A stretch of 64,000 nt of DNA, from positions 62,001 to 126,000 of the forward strand of contig FWWN02000524.1 of NCBI GenBank assembly GCA_900175165.2, written 5' to 3'. Origin of the DNA: Rhizomucor pusillus. Taxonomy: Eukaryota; Mucoromycota; Mucoromycetes; Mucorales; Lichtheimiaceae. Both the position numbers and the translations under genes were made by a program. Below the pieces are notes generated by a model. That model did not search any database. It worked only from the letters and a program-made list of their open reading frames with translations, and was not told the origin of the DNA. Below, piece by piece: positions 45,559-56,958 of the stretch (its first letter is position 1; every line of letters starts with the position of its first letter).

Positions 45559-48092
45559 ATGCCGGAAGCAGCAGCTGGTGCAAACAATCCTCAACAAGGA
45601 GGTCAACGTCGAAATGAAGGCTTCTTTGGACAATATGGTGGTGTGATCTTGCGTGGTCTCCTCATGTACATGGCCATGCAATACTTTCTGGGTAAGACGA
45701 AACTATCTTGAGCGTTCTTAGCTTTGACATCTAAATTCGATTTTGCTGATTGGAAAATAAAAAGGTCCCAAGGAAAGGCCGCAGCCAGCCATTCCCTCCC
45801 AACAAGGACCAGATCTTGCTACAGCAAAACCCGAGTCTCAAAAGGCGTTCAATCCTACCGAATATTTCCCAGTACTTCCTCAAGGCGTGTATCACAACCC
45901 TTATCCGCCGCAGATTCCTGTCGAGCACTTGCCGACATCGGCTGTTCCACTGTGGCAAAACGGTATACCGGTGGATCTATCAGTGTACATCAGCGAAGAC
46001 GAGTATTTTGTCGATTATAAGGCTACTCCTGCGTGGCAAGCTACCAACATTAAGCTTGGTGACACATCGGACCGCCGCGAGCATCATCTGGAAATCCCTA
46101 CCACACCTGTAAGTTGGCGGCATGAAAAAAGAGAAATTTTAGACTTTCCCATATTAAACGATCCTGGTGCAGTCGCTTCAACACAATGGAAGTTTGTATG
46201 CACATATCTTTGTGACAAAGGATAAGGCGCCCATCGATCCTCGTCATCCTTCTTTCCACGCTGATTCGTTGGTTTACCATCGTCATCGTAAGAAAACAAA
46301 TATGACACGTAGCATACGGTGGAGTGTGTGTACTGATCATCTGTATAAAGTTTTGACAAAGTTTTATCCAAAGCGGACTGAAGTGAAGCAAAAGAATCTG
46401 CTTCACCGCGGCGAGGATGATGAAACTGAGGAAAAGAACCACGATGAACAGGAGGTAAGGCAATCGATAGATAAAACAGCTCAGGATGATCGTTGATATA
46501 ACTGATGTACTTTATTCTTAACACCAGCAATATTATCAGGAATCTGGAGAAGAACTGGCTGGAGGCTTGCTCGGTAACTGGACGAGACGAGCACCTCTTG
46601 TTTCATACTGGCATGAGAATATGACGATTTCAATTATTAGCGACAATAAAGCTCCTATCGCCAAGAACGCTATGCAGCCTGCCACTTTGAAATGTAAGTT
46701 GTCGTAACAAAAGGATGACCTTCCAAATTGTTTTACGAACATGAACGACCTCATCTAGATATTCCATTTAACACTGGCTTGAACCGAGATGCTTCTGGAA
46801 AGATCGGATTCTATCGACCGATCGTTTTCCCTAACGAGTTTTGGCTTTTGCGGTCCAATGCATACCCGATCAATGAAACAGTGAGGTAACTATTGAGAGC
46901 TCGCAAGTATCAAGGAAGCTATATGCTGATACATCTATCCAAAGCGTATTACCTTTGACGATTCACCTTGAGCCGCTCTCCATGTGGAAATTTAACATGT
47001 ATGCCATGTTTGACGAATCATTGAAGCAGCAAGCCAATAACCCGTTGGGAGGCATGTCAGCCAGCGAAATGGACGAACTAAAGCGCATGTTGCTCGAGAC
47101 CAATCCAGTCCTCTTGGCAACAACCGCTGCAGTCAGTCTCTTGCACAGTGCATTTGAATTTCTCGCATTCAAAAATGGTATGTATCGTATTTTGCAATAA
47201 TGAGGGGACTTGTATCGACCTATTTTTGTTCTAGACATTGCATTCTGGAAGAAAAAGGATAAAAGCACTGGTGTCTCTGTTCGCAGCTTGATCACGAATA
47301 TCTTCTTCCAGATTGTCATCTTCCTGTACCTGTTGGATAACAACCAAGAGACTTCATGGATGATCTTGGTCAGCCAAGGAATTGGATTGCTCATTGAAAT
47401 TTGGAAAGTCTTCAAGGCGCTCAAGTACGAGCTTGTGTGGACTCCCGGTTCGTTGATTCCATCCGTTAAAACTCAGGAGGCTGGAACTACCGAAGACGAG
47501 GACGAGACAGCCGAGTACGACGCCATTGCATTCAAGTATCTTGGCTGGATCGCTTATCCCTTGCTGGCTGGATATGCAGTGTACTCACTCTTGTATGATG
47601 AACACAAGAGCTGGTACTCGTATGTGCTCAAGACTCTGGTCGAATTCGTATACATGTTTGGATTTATCACCATGCTTCCTCAGTTATACATCAACTATCG
47701 CTTGAAGAGCGTAAGTCCCCCGTAATATTCATTACAACCAAAGTGGGAGTAATAACTTTATCGTTTTCAGGTGGCCCATATGCCATGGAAGACTTTGATG
47801 TACAAGTCACTCAACACCTTTATCGGTATATCTATTTGTGCTATATCCTCCGTCATCGCTATGCACTTACAAGCCGTTTATAGATGATCTGTTTGCCTTC
47901 GTTATTAAGATGCCCACACTTCATCGTCTAGCTTGCCTGAGAGATGATGTTGTATTCTTTATCTACCTGTATCAGCGATACATTTACAAGGTTGACCCGA
48001 CAAGAGCCAATGAGTTTGGACAAGTCGGCGAAGAAAAGAAGGAAGACAAGAAAGATAACGAAAAGGAAGAAGAATCCAAAAAGACGAAATAG
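45559..48092 (+). CDS. CLPTM1 family multi-span membrane protein
   Basis: Ten exons (45559..45691, 45765..46108, 46173..46287, 46351..46454, 46528..46693, 46759..46885, 46945..47177, 47235..47710, 47771..47825, 47884..48092) encode 653 residues (human CLPTM1 is 669). An N-terminal span is followed by a large luminal part (SLYAHIFVTKD, WHENMTISII, YRPIVFPNEFW). A membrane half follows with FLAFKNDIAFWKKKDK, GLSVRS-like GVSVRSLITNIFFQ, YLLDNNQETSWMIL, FVYMFGFITMLPQLYINYRLKSVAH (read across a splice) and FIDDLFAFVIKMPT. Relatives act in the ER on receptor assembly or as lipid scramblases. The C-terminus is Lys/Glu-rich. Confidence 0.95.
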
Positions 48093-48414
48093 AATGCAGA
48101 TCGATATATTTCTTTGAGTTGCATCCACTCGCAATCCCAACTTGAAATAATAACAATAACGATAGTAACAATAAAACTTTGGTGGTAGCTCTATTATGAC
48201 ATGTAAGATTAATCCATTTGTATCGAATGGATCGCTCCGAAAAGCTGCTCTGTTGGTTGGTAAATTTCACGCGAATGCTAAGCAATATATCATGATTGGA
48301 GTTGGAAAAGAGTGGTTCTTTTAATGTTTGGCACGTTTAACAGAGAGTATGTACATGCTGGAAAGAAAAAGATTTTTCCTTTTTTTCTGATTCGATCGAC
48401 GTGCACTACTGCGC
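48093..48414. other. convergent 3' region between CLPTM1 and SmG genes
   Basis: A+T-rich, with AATAAA-like signals near 48170 (plus). No gene is supported. Confidence 0.5.
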
Positions 48415-48772
48415 TTAGATACGTTCCAATGCCTCCATGATAGAGATGCTATTGCCGCGAATAACCTGTATACAAATGTGAATTATAAGTGTTTTTTGAT
48501 CGTGCAAGCATAGACGTAGATATAATGTGCAACTTACAACCATGCCAATGTTCTTCTTCTCAGAGGCACTCACTTCCTCTACAGTTTCGTCGAGAACAAT
48601 GTTCATAAAAGGATCATATCCTCGCAAAACGCCAGTAACTTTGCGGTTGCCATTCAATTGTAATGAGAGTCGCTTGTCCATGTATCTATAAATCAATGTT
48701 ATTTTGCATTCTGATCAACTCAATAAGATCACTGCATTACCGCTTGAGTTCGGGAATGGCTGCTTTTGGCAT
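48415..48772 (-). CDS. smg1: Small nuclear ribonucleoprotein G (SmG)
   Basis: Three exons (48772..48741, 48685..48538, 48465..48415) encode 76 residues, the exact family length. Sm1 motif: [20 protein letters not shown] with [12 protein letters not shown]. Sm2 motif: NIGMVVIRGNSI, ending MEALERI. SmG is one of seven ring proteins on spliceosomal snRNAs. The symbol follows yeast SMX2/fission yeast smg1 usage and is a label only. It is divergent from the Brawnin-like gene, with 155 bp between start codons. Confidence 0.96.
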
Positions 48773-48927
48773 TTTTAAGACTAAACAGATGTTAAAACTT
48801 TGATGCTTTTGCGCGTTTGCCTGTTGCGTACCTAATCCGTAGACGTGAGCGGGTGTGGAAGAGTGAGTTGCAAGTGCGGAGACGCAGCCACTGAGCGCGT
48901 GTGCGGTCTTGCACCTGCTTTTTCGCC

Positions 48928-49194
48928 ATGGCCAAGATCAACAAGGTCTACACTTTCTTGACACTGTGCGCTGGTATGGCTTTTGGAAGCGCAGTTGTAC
49001 ACAAGGTAAACTCGAACGTATATTTCAAAATACTCAATCCGTTCATTTGCTCAACTCCATGTCTGACATAGATCATGAAACCTGATTTGGTACGTGCGAG
49101 TTTGCAATACTGCTAGAAATTAAATCCATCCACATATCTTAACTTTTTTCTACCATAGACGATTCCTAACAGTAGTCCAGCACGTAAAAACTAG
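48928..49194 (+). CDS. Brawnin (UQCC6/C12orf73)-like mitochondrial microprotein, 43 residues
   Basis: Three exons (48928..49005, 49072..49089, 49159..49194) encode 43 residues. A short basic start (MAKINKVYTF) leads into one membrane span (LTLCAGMAFGSAVV), then HKIMKPDLTIP and a short tail. CAG in the span followed by VVHxxxxPDLTIP is the signature I know from human Brawnin, an inner-membrane assembly factor of respiratory complex III. The middle exon is exactly 18 nt. It is shorter than the human protein (71 residues), mainly at the C-terminus. It ends 10 bp before the stop codon of the convergent next gene. Confidence 0.75.
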
Positions 49195-49204
49195 ATTATT
49201 ATTC

Positions 49205-50090
49205 TTATTCCACAACGCATTTACGATAACTTCTAAAAAATGTGTTGCCGACACCACCGATACCAAATGCCGGTGCTATTCTACCTATACGTGCAAGCGT
49301 GCTCTTGAGATATTCGGAACGTACGAGACCCACACGCTGAGAGATGGAGGCTCCAGATCGATTATACATATCTAGACCGAGGAGATGCAGCGGCGTGCTG
49401 ATGAACTGCACAGCACCCGGGCATACGAGCTGCGCCGCGACATTTGCGGTTTTAGGGTCTGATATGCGGTTGTTTGCCGTTAACCATTCTGCAAAGAGAC
49501 GAGGTGCATTGAAGCTAGCGGCAATGGTGAGGGAATCACGGGCGGCGAAGCATACATATGTCAGAATTGGGAGGCTGTGGCTGGCAGTGACACCAAACAT
49601 ACGGGCGAATGCACGGTCTTTGAGGATGCATAGACTCATGTTGATCGCGGATGTTGCCACGAATTTGTACCACGAGGCAGTGGTGAACGGAACTTGCTGA
49701 TGTTCGCAAGTGGTATCCACAAAATTGGCGGTTACATAGGTGCTAAAATACACTCCAAACACGAGACGGAATTGAGGTGTTGCAACAAATCTGTGAGGTT
49801 GTCTAAAGACGGCAGCAAAGCCTTGGGTCAAACCTTGACCTAAAGGTCGCTTGCCGTTTGCATTTTCGATGATTGCTCTAATACTCTTCTTATCAGTATT
49901 ACCATGTCAACCAAAACACTCGAACTTGTCATCACCTGTCTACTACAGATATGAAGGGAGCAACCATGACCGACGAGGACGCTGCTGCTGCGATATCAAT
50001 TCCATACAGCTGCAGCAGCTTATCTCGACTGTATAGCGGCTTGAAATCCCTAATAGTGGAGGGAGGTGCTGTAGCGGTCTTGTTGTCCAT
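49205..50090 (-). CDS. Unrecognised membrane-associated protein, 277 residues
   Basis: Two exons (50090..49936, 49883..49205) give one frame. Features: LYSRDKLLQLYGIDIAA near the start, IRAIIENANGKRPLGQG and RQPHRFVATPQFRLVFGVY, then several moderately hydrophobic stretches (YVTANFV, ATSAINMSLCIL, LPILTYVCFAARD) and a basic end. The pattern of half-hydrophobic helices with Pro and Gly resembles mitochondrial-carrier-like proteins, but no carrier signature (PxD/ExxK/R) is seen in triplicate. I do not assign a family. The frame, intron and protein-like composition make it a real gene. Confidence 0.75.
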
Positions 50091-51088
50091 TGTGCAAAGA
50101 GAAGGGGAGATCAACGGTAAGCCTCTCTACAAATCACAGAATGACAGTTCAAAACAAAAGTCTGCGCATTGAAACGAGGAATGTATTTACACGTCGCTTG
50201 CGAGATATGCAAGCTTGGACCAGGAACGTGGGAAGTCACCTGTCAAATAAGAATACAGATGGAAAGAGAAATGTATAATTGTCACACACACGCACGCACA
50301 GATTATCTTTTGCTTGATCTGACAGCCAGTCTTCCGACTATTTGTAGGAAAATATCCTAAAAATATTGTCGCAGTTAAACAGCTTTCTACGTATTCAAGA
50401 ACACGTATGACTACCAAGAGATCACATGAGTGTCTGCTGCGCATTATTTCAAAAGATTTTGGTGGACGATCTTCTTATTTATGATTATCGAGCGCAAATA
50501 ATACATGCATGACACTGAAAACGATATCCCAACACCTAAAAATCCTAGCCCCCGTCAGATTTTTCATGTATACGCTTTCGTACGCAAACCGGCGATCTAC
50601 TGCGGCAACTAATTGAACATAGATGTTATTGCTTATCGGAAGAAAATCGTATCCAGAGTCATATGCGAAGTACTTTCACGTTGCGTGGCTGCAAAGACGC
50701 ATGTCAGCTTTACATCATGCCCGTTGGAGAGATACGTGCGCAAGACTTGGTAGAAGTTGCAGTACAGTCTGATAGTAGTGTAACGTACAGTCAATGCATG
50801 GACGGCTGAATCATGAAGTTGTGTCAAGAAAATTATACCGTTGAAAGTTATAAGTATCGCAAATTGTCTGAGAGATCGGTCATTGTCAGCAATGCAAACT
50901 TAAGATATACTGCTTTACTTTTATTAAGCTCGGCACCCCTCGTGGGAGCGGCTTGCTACTGCTGCAGATATTTGAATATTGCAGATTGTGATCTCGATAT
51001 GAACCACTGATAGATAGATATATACATATATATGAACCACTGTTAACAAGCATCGTTATAATGCTTTCGATATTTGTTGGCTTCGATA

Positions 51089-52484
51089 TTACGAATGAGC
51101 AAAGGCCAAGTTCCTATCGATGGCGCTCTTCTTCGCGCAATAAGCATCTAGCAGCTGCATACGCTCTATACTGAAGAAGGAGGTACTGACACATTCAGTC
51201 CGTATACCTGACTGATGGTAAGTGTCAGTGTAAATACTTGTTGCGTCTCTCCAAAGCTTCGTTGAGATCTTTCTAGTAAATGCCACGTTCCAGCCCAGGC
51301 TCTGGCCAGCTTTCATCAGTCGTCTACCTCTCCGCAAGAGATTATACATTAAGCTTGTTTTCTTTCCACCTAATTGGTCTAAATATTTTCCCCTGAATAC
51401 AGATTGTCCCACGCCCTTTCTTTTGACCTTCCTTACCTTATGCAAAATATGGACTCCGGATCTAATTGGCGTACGACCGAATCGAGAGTGACGGTTTTCA
51501 GATGAGGTAAAAGTAGTGATTGTAAAGGAGATTGTTCGTGCCGTGCTGGATAGGAAGAAGCTGGCCAAAGGTCCCAAACAAGGAGACCGATATTTTGGCC
51601 ATGGCATGCTGGCGGTTAGTGGTTTGAATGAAGGTATTGGAAATCGTTATATCTGTTTTGAAAAACTTGCTGCATAGAGTGGAAAGCTTTTTCTTCTGAC
51701 ATCGCTGCACTCCAGCATCGTCCACATGCTTTTTGATGGAACTTGAATAGTTCTTGTGCTGGGTCTTTCAGTCCACGTTTGACTGCAGAGCTCTTCGCTG
51801 CACACATGAACCCTGTCGACTATTTGAATTTCAATTCGTCGCGCAATATTACTTGCCGTCGAATGCTTTCCTTGCCTTGTTATGACCGAAGATAGAAGAT
51901 GATCGGTCAATCGATGTACCCTTGTATATTTTGCTGCTCTGCTCTCCATTGTCCGTACAAATGACATATCGATTCTCTACGTGTAGGGATTCTGGGATGG
52001 ATGCAACTTCAAGCATTCTTAAGAGTCTCGTATCATTGCTTGTACGTGGTTGCACTTTAGACGGTGCAATTGGTTCAGCATCTTCTTGTTCGTCCATCTG
52101 CACCGAGGAATTATCGTCGTCTGAAAGACCAAAGCAGCTGCTATGCATGTAGTTAATTACCTTCGATCCTGATACATTCCTTCCTTGTTCGCCATTGACT
52201 GTTGCTCTTTGCGTGGTATGTTTGCGTGTCAGATGACAGACGGAGGTTCTGTAAAGATTTATTGCGGCTGGTATGTCTGTTTTCCCGCTTATAGCGGGAG
52301 TCATGCATCGTGATAAACATCCAGGGAATACGCACACGACAAAACAATGCGTGGTGTATAAATACAATGATGGATTGGACTTTATCCAGGAACGCTTGAG
52401 ATTAAGCAGATATGAGTTAATTAAGGAGAACTGGTAGGATTTGAGTACGAGCAGGTTAAGAGAAAAAATGGAAAGAGACAACAA
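51089..52484 (-). pseudogene. Possible decayed or unresolved gene (overlapping minus-strand frames)
   Basis: Three overlapping minus-strand frames in different phases span this stretch. One contains a hydrophilic, protein-like acidic segment (GLSDDDNSSVQMDEQEDAEP) and IPESLHVENRYVICTDNGEQ. I could not join them with convincing splice sites, and no family is recognised. It may be a broken gene or an orphan with undetected introns. Confidence 0.25.
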
Positions 52485-52774
52485 TTCAGTCTGCGACCAC
52501 TACTACGACGATAAACTGTGTTATTTATTGATTTATTTACTTATTAAGCTTATATACGCTCATCTACAATCGATGATAAAGAATGGATAATTTACACGTA
52601 GAAACTGGTGGAAAGGAATGAAACGACATAAAATAATAATAGATGAGATAACTGGAAACGCGTGAACACAATTAAAGTTGAGACAGAGGGACCACAGGTA
52701 GTCATATAAATTGGGCAACACAACTGAGACAATTGAAAAGAATATCTGCACGGCTGCATAGTAAAGTGGCTAGT

Positions 52775-52782
52775 CACGTGAT
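52775..52782. promoter_or_regulatory. CACGTGAT box, 65 nt upstream of tRNA-Gln
   Basis: A palindromic E-box core (TCACGTGA). The same octamer lies exactly 65 nt before the tRNA-Leu gene (56951-56958). The function is inferred from this shared spacing only; E-box binding by a bHLH factor of Cbf1 type is possible. Confidence 0.45.
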
Positions 52783-52847
52783 GACTCGACTTTTTGCGAC
52801 TGGCAGTCCACAAAATGGAAAACAATTGACATCAAACAACTAGAAGT

Positions 52848-52918
52848 GGTCTCGTGATGTAAGGGTTAGCATATGAGACTCTGAATCTCATTATCCGAGT
52901 TCGAATCTCGGCGAGACC
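52848..52918 (+). tRNA. tRNA-Gln (anticodon CTG)
   Basis: 71 nt folding as a full cloverleaf: acceptor GGTCTCG/CGAGACC (7 bp), D-stem ATGT/GCAT, anticodon stem TGAGA/TCTCA with loop CTCTGAA (CTG reads CAG), and T-stem CCGAG/CTCGG with loop TTCGAAT, which also forms the B box. No intron. The 3' CCA is not encoded, as usual in eukaryotes. It stands alone in a gene-poor stretch. Confidence 0.93.
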
Positions 52919-53002
52919 TTCAATTTCAAACTTCGATCGCGTTCAGCGGTTGAATTATTTTTGTCCTTTTTCCGAACTTTTGTGTCACGTGATATTCTGG
53001 GA

Positions 53003-53130
53003 ACGACTTGTAACGCTTCTTTTTCCGCTCTACGACCCACACAGAATAGAAAAAAGACCACGAAGATGGAAGGTAGTTAAGTATCGTTTATTCTATAATA
53101 TTTACTGGATATTTATTCCTTTTTACAACT
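53003..53130. repeat. Copy A of a diverged segment found downstream of both tRNA genes
   Basis: It shares ordered blocks with copy B (57211-57343): GTAACGCT, a T-run, ACAG(c)AATAGAAA, GTTTATT and TTACAAC. The distance from GTTTATT to TTACAAC is 37 versus 36 nt. It lies about 90 nt after tRNA-Gln. It could be an old tRNA-targeting retroelement LTR or duplicated flanking DNA. Confidence 0.4.
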
Positions 53131-55340
53131 ACTAAAAGAGTGTATTCTATACAATAAGGAAAAGACTAGATATTTTTTGGACATCGTGAGAGGGAAACAT
53201 GATTGTAAAAGACAAGGCAGAAGATGAACGGTATGTCGATCAGAAAACGCAGGCATGAAGGTCCGTGCACTACACGACCACCACCCTGGCCTTTTATCAC
53301 TTACGGGTTTTTTTTAACTTAATTTTGCGTCGAAAACACAGATTCTTTGCGTTGGTCCTCAATGTACGTCTCCGTTCTGAAAATATCTGTTGATGAATTC
53401 GACCAGACCCAGCTATTGCTCAAGCGTGCATAGTGGCATCCATGCGTTGACGATACAGCAGTCAGAAAATAACATTTAAAAGGACTATATGCTGCGTTTT
53501 CCTCTTCTCCTACATACATTCTTTCTTCCTTTCCGTATTTCTTCAATCATCTACCATGTATCTGCTGAAATCTTTCAGTGCAAATCTGACTGTTGCATCT
53601 GACTATCGCTCTAATAATATTCCGTCACACGTGTTTTCTTGTTTCAACGATTAATTTCTTGTTCTACTGATAAGACTATTAATAACGATAGCATCTCCTT
53701 AACAGCTGCTGATGACTATATCTTGGTATCCGTTTCAAACCAACATTACAAGAAGGTGCTCAGTAATCTCATGTGAAGCACATCATTGATTTGCTGCCCG
53801 CAGAAGCATACATTGTTGTTTCTTCTCGCGAGGCTTCAACAAGATTGTACAGACATCACTGCGCGCAAGCCAATTTCTTCCAAACTTTCTGCCAGTGATA
53901 TGTCTCGAACTTCATCAGATATCCTTTGCGACTGCAGTTACATCTTAGGGGATGGAAGTATTAGATGAGTAGTTTTCTTTGGGCTTTCGCAGGCTTATAA
54001 ACTGATCTCAGCGTCCACCATATTGAATAAGGCAACTGCTTTCTGGTCGCTAAAGCACAATAGTATGTATCTTGGTCACATTGACTTTCAGTGAGATTAT
54101 TCTCTACTTTCTGCAATGGCTTCCGTTATCTACCGCATTTGGTGATCCGATAAGTGCTTTCTACAGTGAGTATCAATGAGTTGCCGCCTATACTACAGCG
54201 ACCCTTTATGCTCGTCGGATACGAATGTATGTATTATTGATAATACATGCTTTACTTTAGAAATTGCTCTAGCCGCGTAAGCATCTATTGTCTGTGTTAA
54301 AACAATAACTGCGAAAGGTTGTATCTGTGTGCATGTTTTGGTCCTTTTACATCGAGAGCTCTAAAAGGATAATTCAACTATTCGGATAAGAACATGGAAA
54401 TGCGTACGCATAAATGTCGCATCGTTCTCGGCAGTTGTTAAAACTAAGGCAAAACTGTGAGTGGTTTCTCGCGGCAAGTTTTAACAGGAATTGAAAGCGC
54501 TGCTTGTGCTTCAATTGAAGAAAAATAAAAGGCATGCTGACGACTTGGCAGTATTTCCTTCGAGCTACGAAACCTATTTTTCAGCAAAGGCCCCGCATTG
54601 GAAAACCATGAATAAAAATTACCCACCTTTCGCACCGGTAAGCATGTTTTTAAGGCTTGAACTACAGTATTGATTGCTAACGATGTAAAAGCTGAAGGTG
54701 CCGGAATGGGCATCTATGAACGAACGAACATTATTTCACTTCGCTCTTCCAAGTGACTAAGTAAGTTATAATAACACTGCAGGAGCACCTGAAGTATTTT
54801 ACATAAGCATGATTATTCATTTCTTACTAGGTGTGATAAGCAATGGAGCGATATATACTAAAAGCTAATGACTTACCAGGTTTTGTTTCAAGCTGCTGCG
54901 GGACAACCTTTGCGTTGAGAGATCATGCTTGTTGCGCGAATTTTACTTGCAACAGGTAGTCCAAGGCCTATGAAAGTAGCATGCCAACGCAAAGTTTCTG
55001 ATTGCGACCTCCAATTTCATGATCTACCAGCTATGTATTATCGTGATACACTCCTTGATTGGTGATATTCGGCAGGACTACAGTCAATCATCATCATCTT
55101 TAGTGTATGTTGAATTTCATTTTTGGATGACGATCACAAACATCAGCTAGGTCTCGAAATGCATTGCTGTCGGTGGTCATGTATGTAAACGGTACAATAA
55201 TCTTGCCAGCGACAGATCTGTGATCAGAAACGAGCAAGCTATATGCATCATCATCGATTAACCTGATAAAGGATTTACATGTCTTATGAGTCGAGTCCAT
55301 ACAAAAAGTAACAACAGACATCGAAACTTCGTTCAATATC

Positions 55341-55382
55341 TAATATCTAATACCTAATACCTAATACCTAATACCTAATACC
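55341..55382. repeat. Heptamer tandem repeat (TAATACC)5, preceded by TAATATC
   Basis: Five exact head-to-tail TAATACC units (55348-55382) after one TAATATC unit and a partial AATATC. It is unlike the canonical TTAGGG telomere unit. It sits between transposase relics. Confidence 0.95.
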
Positions 55383-55502
55383 TACTCCTTCAAATTTTTG
55401 TTCCGAAAGCTAGTAAATGGAATCTGATCAATTCCACCTGTCTTATCTTTTACATATGGTTCGCATGCAAATTCTTGATGGTGTTGTTGATGTCCTTAAT
55501 TT

Positions 55503-55727
55503 CTAGAATCCATAGACTGCATCAAGGTCAACAATGGTTTCCAGGAGGTGGTTATGCAGGTACATATTCGCAACGGTGATCTCATGCTTGCCACACGATT
55601 CTTTATAGTTTTTGCAAAAACCGTCGCACATGGTAGCGAACCGGAAAGGAAATCTGTGTTGTCTCAAGAAAGTTGTTCCAGTTTTGGAGATGCTTTCAAG
55701 AATATACCCGTCCAAAGGAAAAAGCAC
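55503..55727 (-). pseudogene. Transposase relic (Tnp2/DUF4218-like fragment)
   Basis: An open stretch of 74 codons with HEITVANMYLHNHLLETI followed by VDLDAVYGF and a stop. The pattern (IT-x-NMHLHxHL-x-E ... YGxVYxFW) recalls the DUF4218-associated region of fungal Tnp2/CACTA-type transposases. The frame ends just where the aromatic block should continue. No terminal repeats were recognised. The assignment is from memory of the motif and is tentative. Confidence 0.4.
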
Positions 55728-56094
55728 GCACGGATGCGTGGAGGTTGTACACGCTTACCTGGCCATTGACATTGTCAACGGAACTTTCGCAGTTTTCAAA
55801 ACTTGTTAGCCCTATTTATGTGTTCTTCTCTGATTTGCACGATGGTATATATTCTGGATAAATTTGTCTTTCCTGATTTTGTAGCAGAAGAAACCATATT
55901 TTGATTTTCTGTTCTTAAAGGGATGGTCCAGTCATGTGGTGGGTCTGGCGGGAAATCCAGCGGCCATCAAGTCGTATAAGAACAAAGGTTTGTGGATGTG
56001 CTCCGAAAGAGAAGACCAACCGGCGATGTCGTTTAATCGTCAGAGGTTAAAAGCAAGACTAAATCTCGTTAAGAAGCTTTCCAACCTTTTTTTT

Positions 56095-56166
56095 NNNNNN
56101 NNNNNNNNNNNNNNNNNNNNNNNNNNNNNNNNNNNNNNNNNNNNNNNNNNNNNNNNNNNNNNNNNN
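56095..56166. other. Assembly gap (72 N)
   Basis: Preceded by a run of eight T, so a homopolymer or repeat probably broke the assembly. The true length is unknown. Confidence 0.99.
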
Positions 56167-56340
56167 TGCAATGTCTACGAAGTCTGCCGGATCATGGCCC
56201 TCCTGTTGCCAATGATACTCCACTAGACCGCGTCCAAATCACAGTAACTTGGCATTATCCTCTGCAGGGCAGCCGATCGTGATAGAGTTTTTGCTCTTAC
56301 GTTTCCTCGATCTCTCATAGTTATTATCAGGTTTCTTTGA
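56167..56340 (-). pseudogene. MULE-like transposase fragment
   Basis: One minus-strand frame, broken by a single internal stop, reads RSRKRKSKNSITIGCPAE on one side and VEYHWQQEGHDPADFVDIA on the other. A basic run, then a GCPA motif, then a YHWQ-x3-HDP block is typical of the N-terminal zinc-binding region of fungal MULE-type transposases (FAR1/FLYWCH-like). The frame runs into the assembly gap. A non-autonomous remnant is most likely. Confidence 0.5.
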
Positions 56341-56950
56341 TTGCAAATATCCACTGCACTGACTTACAGGGCGCCCACCGGATGACAATGACTAAGAAGG
56401 TGCTAAAGGCTCTGCTATTTTACTGTTCGTTTCCAGGCATGTATCCTGATCACTCGACGTGCTTCTCACTCTTGGATACAGTATATTTCCATTTGTTATA
56501 CTTCTCCAAAGAGGAAAGCCCGTAGATCGTCCGTAACGACTGGATGGAAGGATTTTGCGCGGCAAATGATAGCTTGATCAGCGGAGGCAGCCGTTTCAAA
56601 ATCGCAAGATGCGATGCATAGCATGTAATTACAAACGGCTGTAAGATGTAAAAGGTTCCTGTAAGCAACAAGCGTGTACTTGGCAAAATCACATCCTTGC
56701 AAATGGACATGGAAAGCTGTTAATGGAGGGTATGATCCAGACAAAAGTCTAGCAGGAGCTGAGTTAGAATCTTAGTTTGTATATGCTTACTTGCATACTT
56801 AAAAACAGCAAAAAGCTTCTTATATTCAAGAGGTACATTTGGTGTTATACAAAAGGGAGGCTTTGTAGCAGTATATACAATATATTTATGCCAGAAAAAA
56901 ACAAATATTACTCGTTATTGCCGTGGAAACGCGGTAATATATATCCTGGT

Positions 56951-56958
56951 CACGTGAT
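56951..56958. promoter_or_regulatory. CACGTGAT box, 65 nt upstream of tRNA-Leu
   Basis: The same octamer and spacing as before tRNA-Gln. A second, weaker TACGTGAT lies at 56982-56989. Confidence 0.45.

Larger units (their letters stand above)
50091..52847. other. Start of a gene-poor region, no gene firmly supported
   Basis: Only short overlapping frames, apart from the weak minus-strand cluster listed separately. Codon-like signal is poor and composition is A+T-rich. Probably decayed sequence. Confidence 0.5.

Noticed and set aside
47960..48140. Hydrophobic minus-strand frame with Phe/Leu runs
   Set aside because: Antisense of the Lys/Glu-rich CLPTM1 tail.
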